Source: a virus. Taken from it: a stretch of 25,461 nucleotides of DNA. The stretch spans positions 1 through 25,461 of the IMG/VR virus record IMGVR_UViG_3300007346_000201; one strand, given 5' to 3'. Shown piece after piece: positions 21,044 through 25,461 of this stretch. Each line of letters begins with the position of its first letter. Positions within the stretch are counted from its first letter, which is position 1. The position numbers and the translations under genes are program-made. The notes below the pieces were generated by a model. The model saw nothing but the letters and a program-made list of their open reading frames with translations, ran no database searches and was not told where the DNA came from.

Positions 21044-21073
21044 ACGGCGGCACGTTGTGTCGTCGTTTTTTTT
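21044..21073 (+). terminator. Late-operon terminator
   Basis: A 10-bp stem (acggcggcac 21044-21053 with gtgtcgtcgt 21057-21066, two G-U pairs) with a three-base loop, followed by seven T. It is 52 bases past the last lysis gene and separates late from early-type genes. It is the first of a family of similar G-U hairpins. Confidence 0.85.
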
Positions 21074-21149
21074 GCTTCAAACTTTTCTTGTTTGGTGCGC
21101 TTTTCCCGCTTTGGACACAAAAAACTTTCAAATTTCTTGAAAAAAACCA

Positions 21150-21179
21150 TTGCCAAAGCGAATGTTCACCATATCTTTG
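21150..21179 (+). promoter_or_regulatory. Promoter P4, Bacteroidota-type
   Basis: TTG (21150-21152) in CCATTGCC, a 19-base spacer ending TTCACCA, then TATCTTTG (21172-21179), a perfect TAnnTTTG -7 box. Upstream is TTGAAAAAAA. Downstream the leader has GTCAAACAAACAG and ends ACACAGTC before the ATG at 21217. It begins rightward early-type transcription. Confidence 0.88.
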
Positions 21180-21216
21180 AAACGTCAAACAAACAGAACA
21201 ACAAAAAAACACAGTC

Positions 21217-21663
21217 ATGAATTCACAAGTTCACTTCCCACCAGTCACAGTTTTCCCAAATTACGCGGAACAAGTCATGGAAAAAATTGCAGCGGGTGCA
21301 GCAGCACACGAAGCAAGCGTTGCAGCAACAAAGCAACACGCGGCAGAAACAGTTCATCCTGAATATCGTTTGAACGCTGCTGAACGAACGCAAATGGTGA
21401 AGCAAGCGGAGAAAGCGCAATTGCAAGAATTGTTTCCAATTGGAACTGCTTGCGTGGAGATTCGCAGCCGTTACGGCAACGGAACGCAGCAGAAGTTCAA
21501 CATTGTGACGAAGTTCACAAAAGCGGGTTATCCCGTACTCGACAACGGCAAAACTTTGCGCTTCAAGCATTTCATGTCCGAAGGGTTTTGTGTCGTTGCG
21601 CGCACACATTCAAACGCGTATGGCTGGGACAACCGTACTTTCATGGCTTGCGCTTGGGCTTAA
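21217..21663 (+). CDS. Protein of unknown function with Ala-rich N-terminus
   Basis: A 148-residue protein: helical, Ala-rich first half (MEKIAAGAAAHEASVAATKQHAAETV, then ERTQMVKQAEKAQLQEL) and a beta-rich second half (GTACVEIRSRYGNGTQQKFNIV, VLDNGKTLRFKHFMSEGF). No family is recognised. The ATG 21217 has the AACAGTC-type context (acacagtcatgaat). First gene behind promoter P4. Confidence 0.75.
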   Translation: MNSQVHFPPVTVFPNYAEQVMEKIAAGAAAHEASVAATKQHAAETVHPEYRLNAAERTQMVKQAEKAQLQELFPIGTACVEIRSRYGNGTQQKFNIVTKFTKAGYPVLDNGKTLRFKHFMSEGFCVVARTHSNAYGWDNRTFMACAWA

Positions 21664-21683
21664 TTCATCGAAACAAAAACGTC

Positions 21684-21998
21684 ATGAACTATTTCGAAAC
21701 AACAGACACACAACGCTTCAATTTTCGTGCGCAAGGAAGCGTGACAATTTGGACAATGTCAGTCAAAACTGGAACGCGCAAATTCGAAAACCACAAAACG
21801 AAAGCAGTTTGTGGACTTGCAAATTGCTTCGACCGTTTTGAATTCATTCTTGTGACAACTCCAAATGCTATAAATTGCGCAGCGTACAAAGGCAACAAAA
21901 TTGTTCAGGAAGCAGACTTCAAAAATTTTGCGGAGTGCAAGGAGTTCGCAAACGACTTCATTGCAAAACAACTTCGTTTGACGCAGCGGACTTCATGA
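21684..21998 (+). CDS. Protein of unknown function
   Basis: A 104-residue protein ('QRFNFRAQGSVTIWTMSVKTGT', 'YKGNKIVQEADFKNFAECKEF') with a beta-rich front and helical end. No family is recognised. ATG 21684 is preceded by AAAAACGTC; the open frame extends upstream into the previous gene, but that part is a shadow. The terminator at 22033 follows. Confidence 0.72.
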   Translation: MNYFETTDTQRFNFRAQGSVTIWTMSVKTGTRKFENHKTKAVCGLANCFDRFEFILVTTPNAINCAAYKGNKIVQEADFKNFAECKEFANDFIAKQLRLTQRTS

Positions 21999-22032
21999 CT
22001 GCGTTTGTTTGACAACTTGCGTCAAACGTTTG

Positions 22033-22070
22033 GCAGCGTGTGTTTTTACAACATGCGCTGCTTTTTTTTT
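22033..22070 (+). terminator. Terminator after P4 transcript
   Basis: A 10-bp stem with two G-U pairs (gcagcgtgtg 22033-22042 with catgcgctgc 22052-22061), nine-base loop, then nine T. It lies directly upstream of promoter P5, so each unit is insulated. Confidence 0.85.
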
Positions 22071-22090
22071 GGGTTTTTTGAAAAAAACCA

Positions 22091-22120
22091 TTGCCGTTTG
22101 AATTAGGCGACATATCTTTG
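22091..22120 (+). promoter_or_regulatory. Promoter P5, Bacteroidota-type
   Basis: TTG (22091-22093) in CCATTGCC, a 19-base spacer starting CCGTTTGAATTAGG, and TATCTTTG (22113-22120). It shares CCATTGCCGTTTGAATTAGG (20 bases) with P6. Upstream TTGAAAAAAA could be an UP-type element. It drives 22151-22714. Confidence 0.9.
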
Positions 22121-22131
22121 ACGCAGTCAAA
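22117..22131 (+). promoter_or_regulatory. Perfect inverted repeat at P5 start region
   Basis: TTTGAC-GCA-GTCAAA overlaps the last four bases of the -7 box and reaches into the transcribed leader. P6 has the same arms with a TCA centre. It could be an operator, or a hairpin at the RNA 5' end. Confidence 0.6.
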
Positions 22132-22150
22132 CACGAAAAAACAAGCAGTT

Positions 22151-22348
22151 ATGAATTACACAATCAAAAGCAAGGGCGCGGGAGTCAAGCAAATGGAACT
22201 TGAAAACGGACAAATTTTTGGAATTTGCAAGCGTCGTTCATACGGCAACCGTTACGTTTGGACAGTATACCGTGACGGCAAGCACATTGCGGCAGGGTTG
22301 ACCGTTAAAGAATGCGCGGAAGACGTTATTCGCACGGTCATTCGATAA
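22151..22348 (+). CDS. Small basic protein of unknown function
   Basis: A 65-residue beta-rich protein ('GIGAxVKQM'-like start, 'NGQIFGICKRRSYGNRYVWTVYRDGKHIAAGL') ending in a helix (KECAEDVIRTVIR). The strand-rich middle and C-terminal helix recall small phage proteins of unknown role; no family is assigned. ATG 22151 (gcagttatgaat) was chosen because the open frame upstream passes through promoter P5. Confidence 0.72.
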   Translation: MNYTIKSKGAGVKQMELENGQIFGICKRRSYGNRYVWTVYRDGKHIAAGLTVKECAEDVIRTVIR

Positions 22349-22375
22349 TTCACGAACACACACAAGCAAACAGTC

Positions 22376-22714
22376 ATGAAAAATCAAAACACCACCCAAG
22401 CACAACGTTTGAACGCATTCTTCAAGCGCAGTGAAAAGAAAATGTTCGCAAAAGCGGCAAAAGTTTACCCAACAAGCCAATTGCCGCTTGACGACATGTC
22501 AAACTTGGACGCATTGTCATTTGTACTTGTTCGCAGCGCGCTTTGCAAGCAGTACGTTGCCAACGAACGTCACACGGTCGCTTTGTCGTATGGCTGCGCG
22601 GAAGTTGTCGAAGCACAAGCAGCAGAAATTCAAAAGCAGCGCAAAGAAGTCGAACGTTTGTGGGCGCGACTTGAACGAAATGACTTCGAATTTCCAATTG
22701 AATGGCGCGCTTGA
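22376..22714 (+). CDS. Protein of unknown function, C-terminal coiled coil
   Basis: A 112-residue protein: basic N-terminus (RLNAFFKRSEKKMFAKAAKVY), hydrophobic middle (DALSFVLVRSALCKQYV) and a charged helix (EVVEAQAAEIQKQRKEVERLWARLERN) likely forming a coiled coil. ATG 22376 has the AACAGTCATGAA context. Second gene of the P5 transcript, ended by the hairpin at 22729. Confidence 0.72.
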   Translation: MKNQNTTQAQRLNAFFKRSEKKMFAKAAKVYPTSQLPLDDMSNLDALSFVLVRSALCKQYVANERHTVALSYGCAEVVEAQAAEIQKQRKEVERLWARLERNDFEFPIEWRA

Positions 22715-22728
22715 AACAGCGACGAACA

Positions 22729-22762
22729 GCGGGCGGCGAATTGCGTCGTCCGCTTTTTTTTT
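22729..22762 (+). terminator. Terminator after P5 transcript
   Basis: A 10-bp stem with two G-U pairs (gcgggcggcg 22729-22738 with cgtcgtccgc 22744-22753), five-base loop, then nine T. Its sequence closely matches the hairpins at 21044, 23114 and 23313. Followed immediately by promoter P6. Confidence 0.87.
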
Positions 22763-22793
22763 GAGCGAAAGAAAAAAAATTTGAAAGAATCCA

Positions 22794-22823
22794 TTGCCGT
22801 TTGAATTAGGCACCATATATTTG
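22794..22823 (+). promoter_or_regulatory. Promoter P6, Bacteroidota-type
   Basis: TTG (22794-22796) in CCATTGCC, 19-base spacer, then TATATTTG (22816-22823). Leader GTCAAACACAC...TTCAGTC. It drives 22854 onward and, because no further promoter is seen, probably the nuclease and OB-fold genes too. Confidence 0.9.
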
Positions 22824-22834
22824 ACTCAGTCAAA
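22820..22834 (+). promoter_or_regulatory. Perfect inverted repeat at P6 start region
   Basis: TTTGAC-TCA-GTCAAA, same arms and position relative to the -7 box as at P5 (22117-22131). The three central bases differ, so selection seems to act on the arms. Confidence 0.6.
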
Positions 22835-22853
22835 CACACAAAAACATTCAGTC

Positions 22854-23102
22854 ATGAACAATTTTCAAAACATCGTCGACGCAGTTGAATTCGAAATGTA
22901 CACTTTTCGAATGGGAGTCAAGAAGAACAAAATGGTTGAACAAGTTGCACACTTGCAGCGAATCAATCAAATGTATTTTCGATTGAAGGACACTGCAAAA
23001 TTGCTGGGTTGCGCAGCGCAAGACGTGAACGACGCAATTGAATTGTTGTCGTACTTCTTCAACTCCATTGACACAACGCCAAACCGTGCGGGCATCGAAT
23101 AA
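22854..23102 (+). CDS. Helical protein of unknown function
   Basis: An 82-residue predicted helical protein ('NIVDAVEFEMYTFRMGVKKNKMVEQVAHLQRINQMYFRLKDTAKLLG') with an acidic C-terminus. No family is recognised. ATG 22854 has the TTCAGTCATGAA context; the longer frame from 22794 would translate promoter P6 and is rejected. First gene of the P6 transcript. Confidence 0.73.
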   Translation: MNNFQNIVDAVEFEMYTFRMGVKKNKMVEQVAHLQRINQMYFRLKDTAKLLGCAAQDVNDAIELLSYFFNSIDTTPNRAGIE

Positions 23103-23113
23103 GCAAACAACAC

Positions 23114-23140
23114 GGGCGGCGAAAGTCGTCGCCCATTTTT
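23114..23140 (+). terminator. Hairpin, probable attenuator
   Basis: A 9-bp stem (gggcggcga 23114-23122 with tcgtcgccc 23126-23134, one G-U pair), three-base loop, then ATTTTT. A member of the recurring G-U hairpin family; the short T tract and lack of a promoter downstream suggest partial termination. Confidence 0.65.
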
Positions 23141-23158
23141 ACCAAACAAACGTTTCAA

Positions 23159-23305
23159 ATGAACAAGAACGGAACAACACAAGTCGTCACTGCTTCGGGC
23201 GTGACAACGCAAGTCGCAGAAAGCGGCACGGTCGAAATTTACATGAACGGACAACTTCTTGCAGAAGTGTACAACACAGACAGCAGAACAGTCGAAGTTG
23301 GATAA
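23159..23305 (+). CDS. 48-residue protein of unknown function
   Basis: An additional small gene flanked by two hairpins. ATG 23159 follows 'aaacaaacgtttcaa'; stop TAA at 23303. The product is beta-rich and polar (MNKNGTTQVVTASGVTTQVA, then 'GTVEIYMNGQLLAEVYNTDS'). Flanking hairpins and the start context support it; function is unknown. Confidence 0.65.
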   Translation: MNKNGTTQVVTASGVTTQVAESGTVEIYMNGQLLAEVYNTDSRTVEVG

Positions 23306-23312
23306 ACACGAC

Positions 23313-23337
23313 GCGGGCGGCACGCGTTGTCGCCCGC
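23313..23337 (+). repeat. G-U hairpin of the intergenic family, no T tract
   Basis: A 10-bp stem with one G-U pair (gcgggcggca 23313-23322 with tgtcgcccgc 23328-23337) and loop cgcgt. No T run follows, so it is unlikely to terminate by itself. It closely resembles the hairpin at 23114 and lies in the same place between genes. Confidence 0.6.
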
Positions 23338-23355
23338 TTCACAACACAAACAAAC

Positions 23356-23652
23356 ATGAACTTTTGGAAGATATATGGAGAAGTGAAGAAAGTCGAATTG
23401 GAGGAAAACGAATTCGCAAACACCGTCATTCTTCACGTTGCAACAAGTGAAAATTTCAATTCTGCCGTCATGCCAATTGAAATATGGGAAAGTGACTTGC
23501 GCAGAATGTTATTGACGACGGACGAAAAAGAACTGAAGCGTTCAAACGTCACTGCAATTGGACGCTTCAAGACGCGCGTCAAAACAGTTGGCGAAACAAA
23601 GAAAGACGTTCCATGTCTGCACGCAGACTCCATTCAATTCACGCAGTTATGA
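23356..23652 (+). CDS. Protein of unknown function, possibly beta-barrel
   Basis: A 98-residue protein ('WKIYGEVKKVELEENEFANTVILHVATSENF', 'IEIWESDLRRMLLTTDEKELKRSNVTAIGRF'). The strand pattern could be an OB-type barrel, but no motif proves it. ATG 23356 follows 'acacaaacaaac'. Its stop overlaps the next start (ATGA). It leads into a gene set with a nuclease and an OB-fold candidate, so a DNA-metabolism role is plausible. Confidence 0.7.
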   Translation: MNFWKIYGEVKKVELEENEFANTVILHVATSENFNSAVMPIEIWESDLRRMLLTTDEKELKRSNVTAIGRFKTRVKTVGETKKDVPCLHADSIQFTQL

Positions 23653-23969
23653 AATACAACGGTTGGACGAATTGGGAAACATGGTCAGTTCGAATGCATC
23701 TATTTGACGACGTCGTGGAAATGTGCGTTGAACGCATTGACGAAGACGAAGCATTTGCTGAACGCATGACGCAGGGCGACGTGGACGAAGCCACGTCTGA
23801 ATGCTGCGACATTATTTCAAACGAATTCGCAGATTGGCGCGGTTACGCTGAACACGACACGCACGACTGGTTGACTGAAATTGTGAACGGTTTTCAGTGC
23901 GACGTCAATTGGTGGGAATTGGGTGCTGCTTTGCACGACACTTTGAAAACACACATGAAAGAACAATGA
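23649..23969 (+). CDS. Phage protein resembling DUF7249
   Basis: A 106-residue, acidic, Trp-rich protein opening MKYNGWTNWETWSVRMHLFDD, which matches the 'NGWxNxETWxVxLW' start of a widespread phage family of unknown function (DUF7249-like, recalled and not searched). The remainder is helical ('EAFAERMTQGDVDEATSECC', 'WLTEIVNGFQCDVNWWELG'). ATGA overlaps on both sides (23649 and 23966) show strong translational coupling with neighbours. Confidence 0.75.
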   Translation: MKYNGWTNWETWSVRMHLFDDVVEMCVERIDEDEAFAERMTQGDVDEATSECCDIISNEFADWRGYAEHDTHDWLTEIVNGFQCDVNWWELGAALHDTLKTHMKEQ

Positions 23970-24700
23970 AAGAACAATTGAAAAGGGAATACTTGTCGCA
24001 TTCGGCATTGAAAGCGTTTTTGCGCAGCCCAAACCACTATTTGCAGTACGTCACGCGACAAATTGAAACAACGCCCGCAATGCTGTTTGGAAGCGCGTTT
24101 CATTGTTACGTTTTGGAACGTGACGAATTTGGAAAACGTTACGCAGTCGCACCCAAAGTCGACAAGCGAACGAAGGAAGGAAAAGCAACTTGGAACGCAT
24201 TCAGTGAAGCAGTCATTGGACGCGAAATAATAACCGAAGACGACATGAACACAATTGTCGTCATGCAAGAAGCAATGAACAACTTTGAACCCGCGCGAAC
24301 GATTCTTGCAGCGTGCAAGTCGTTTGAAGAAGAACGAACAGACACGCTTTTTGGTTACGCTTTCAAGGGCATTGCGGACGCAGTCGGTGAAAACTTTGTT
24401 GTTGACGTGAAGACGACGCTTGACGCGTCGCCCGAAGCGTTCATGAAAACAGCGTACAACATGGGCTACCATGAACAAGCGGCGGCGTACAAATTGCTTT
24501 TCAACGTGGAACGTTTCTATTGGGTCGCAGTCGAAAAGAACAATCCGCACAATTGCGCCGTGTACATGCAAAGCGAACGCGCAGGACGACTTGCATTGAC
24601 ACGACTGCAAAACGGAATTGAAGCGTTCAAAGCATGGGACGGACGCGGACAATCATATTCAAACGAAACACAAATTTTGGAAATGCCGTCATGGGCATGA
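23966..24700 (+). CDS. RecE/Cas4-like PD-(D/E)XK exonuclease
   Basis: A 244-residue nuclease of the exonuclease VIII/YqaJ-like group (DUF3799, PF12684 type). Order of motifs: 'SHSALKAFLRSPNHYLQY' (about 11-28), 'MLFGSAFHCYVLE' (His 46), 'YAFKGIADAV' (Asp 138), 'FVVDVKTT' (Asp 147, Lys 149; the catalytic DxK) and 'MGYHEQAAAYKLL' (Gln 171, Tyr 175). Such enzymes resect double-stranded DNA to give 3' ends for recombination. ATG 23966 overlaps the previous stop and gives a normal N-terminus; the frame from 23897 adds an improbable extension. The next gene overlaps as ATGA. Confidence 0.85.
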   Translation: MKEQLKREYLSHSALKAFLRSPNHYLQYVTRQIETTPAMLFGSAFHCYVLERDEFGKRYAVAPKVDKRTKEGKATWNAFSEAVIGREIITEDDMNTIVVMQEAMNNFEPARTILAACKSFEEERTDTLFGYAFKGIADAVGENFVVDVKTTLDASPEAFMKTAYNMGYHEQAAAYKLLFNVERFYWVAVEKNNPHNCAVYMQSERAGRLALTRLQNGIEAFKAWDGRGQSYSNETQILEMPSWA

Positions 24701-24852
24701 ACGAAGAAAACGCGCTTTCAACCGAATTCAAAGAAGCAGTTGAAGCAGCACAAAAAAACAACACGACACACGAATTGAATTGGGCGGTGTTTTGCATGCA
24801 GTGCGAAATTCGAAACGTTGTCAGAATTATTCAGAAACTCAAAAACCAATAA
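24697..24852 (+). CDS. Small acidic helical protein
   Basis: A 51-residue protein (MNEENALSTEFKEAVEAAQK, 'WAVFCMQCEIRNVVRIIQKL') overlapping the nuclease gene by four bases (ATGA) and ending two bases before the next start. A small helical partner of the neighbouring nuclease or OB-fold protein is possible; no family is recognised. Confidence 0.7.
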   Translation: MNEENALSTEFKEAVEAAQKNNTTHELNWAVFCMQCEIRNVVRIIQKLKNQ

Positions 24853-24854
24853 AA

Positions 24855-25340
24855 ATGGAAAACAGAACAATTCAAGCAGTGCAAAACGTCGAAGCATGGA
24901 ACGGACAACATGGACAAATGTTCGAATTCACACTTGCTTTGGACGACGGTCGAATTGGGCGCGTCAACGCGAAAACAAACGACCGTTGGAACGTCGGTGA
25001 CGTTGTCGTGGTGACAAGCGAAAAACAAACAAAGCATGGACTGAAATGGAGCATGGACAAAGCGGAATTTCATTCGAACGCGCCCGCTGCGCAAGCGACA
25101 AATTCAAGCGCAAAACAAGAAGACAGAACTGCGCAAATTGAAGCGTCTTGGGCGATAACGAACGCAGTGCGAATGGGCGCAACGTCTTCAAACGAACAAA
25201 TTCTGCAAACTGCGCAGAATCTTCTGAATTTGAAGGCGCAACTTGTGGAACACATGCAGAACGTCACCACAAGCGCAGAAACAGCGCAAGGTTCAAACCA
25301 AAGCGCCCAAGCAGTAGGACAAGACGGATTGCCTTTTTAA
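24855..25340 (+). CDS. Putative single-stranded-DNA-binding (OB-fold) protein
   Basis: A 161-residue protein. Residues about 1-70 form a short beta barrel ('TIQAVQNVEAWNGQHGQMFEFTLALDDGRIGRV', 'WNVGDVVVVTSEKQTKHGLKW'), then a Gln/Ala/Ser-rich linker and a helical segment, and a C-terminus ending DGLPF, like the D-D-[IL]-P-F tail with which bacterial SSB recruits partners. Pairing with a RecE-like nuclease supports a recombination role. The barrel is divergent, so SSB is a proposal. ATG 24855 follows 'accaataaaa'. Confidence 0.6.
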   Translation: MENRTIQAVQNVEAWNGQHGQMFEFTLALDDGRIGRVNAKTNDRWNVGDVVVVTSEKQTKHGLKWSMDKAEFHSNAPAAQATNSSAKQEDRTAQIEASWAITNAVRMGATSSNEQILQTAQNLLNLKAQLVEHMQNVTTSAETAQGSNQSAQAVGQDGLPF

Positions 25341-25461
25341 ATGCAACCTGAAGCGTTTATTTGCGCCAACGTGTGGGTATCCTTTGCATTTGGCGTCGGT
25401 TTAATGTGCGCAGCAGTGTTCATTCATGAACTAATGTGCATTTGGGAGGAAAAATATCAAC
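25341..25461 (+). CDS. Partial small membrane protein (runs off the end)
   Basis: ATG 25341 directly follows the previous TAA and the frame stays open to the window end (40 codons). It has one hydrophobic span ('WVSFAFGVGLMCAAVFI') followed by 'HELMCIWEEKYQ', consistent with a short membrane protein. Codons TTA, CTA and GAG, rare elsewhere in the window, occur here. The 3' end is not in view. Confidence 0.6.
   Translation, partial: MQPEAFICANVWVSFAFGVGLMCAAVFIHELMCIWEEKYQ

Noticed and set aside
22091-22150. N-terminal extensions starting at ATT in CCATTGCCGTTTGAATTAGG (also 22794-22853 and, on minus, 5389-5454)
   Set aside because: These sixty-base stretches are promoters conserved as DNA in front of unrelated proteins and on both strands, with ATG starts in the standard context downstream.
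23897-23965. Upstream extension of the nuclease gene
   Set aside because: It lies inside the previous gene in another frame; the ATG at 23966 overlaps that gene's stop and gives a family-typical N-terminus.
1-25461. tRNA genes, CRISPR arrays, insertion sequences, integrase or attachment sites
   Set aside because: No cloverleaf, spaced direct repeats, transposase or recombinase motifs were found on either strand; the repeated blocks are promoters and hairpins.

Overview
The window is a contiguous piece of a tailed-phage genome (Caudoviricetes, siphovirus-like, HK97-type head). The gene order is terminase small and large subunits, portal, prohead protease joined to major capsid protein, head-tail connectors, tail terminator, major tail protein, frameshifted tail-assembly chaperone, tape measure, one very large tail/receptor-binding protein, then lysis genes. 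There is no sheath or contractile baseplate gene, so the tail is probably long and non-contractile. The host is very probably a member of Bacteroidota. Six promoters carry a TTG (-33) and a TAnnTTTG-like (-7) element at an exact 19-bp spacing, and genes start after A-rich, Shine-Dalgarno-free leaders (often AACAGTCATGAA). No integrase, repressor, tRNA or CRISPR array is visible.

Layout. 1-5.1 kb (+): packaging and head genes, closed by a strong terminator. 5.1-8.2 kb (-): an inverted cassette of nine small genes with three promoters, inserted between the capsid and connector genes; one product (6224-6580) looks like a 118-residue miniature kinase-like protein. 8.3-12.1 kb (+): connectors, tail terminator, a putative glycosyltransferase, major tail protein and a -1 frameshifted chaperone. 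12.1-19.8 kb (+): tape measure and a 1588-residue tail protein ending in a discoidin-like (F5/8C) domain. 19.8-21.0 kb (+): small tail-proximal genes and a lysis group (membrane protein, M15 peptidase, second membrane protein), ended by a terminator. 21.1-25.5 kb (+): early-type region of small unknown genes in promoter-leader-gene-hairpin units, leading into a RecE/Cas4-like nuclease and a possible single-strand-binding protein.

How it fits together. The same promoter class drives the 5.1-8.2 kb inverted cassette and the 21-25 kb region, so both are probably expressed early, while the plus-strand structural genes are late. The inverted cassette is therefore an early accessory island inside the late operon and the best place to look for host-takeover or anti-defence functions.

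Sequence-wide signal. Read by eye, GATC and AGCT are absent from all 25 kb and GGCC occurs once, while other 4-base palindromes (CATG, GCGC, CGCG, ACGT, TCGA) are common. CCGG occurs four times, all within 18.7-19.45 kb, next to the only GGCC (19.86 kb). This suggests long-term restriction-site avoidance and recent acquisition of the receptor-binding end of the tail protein.
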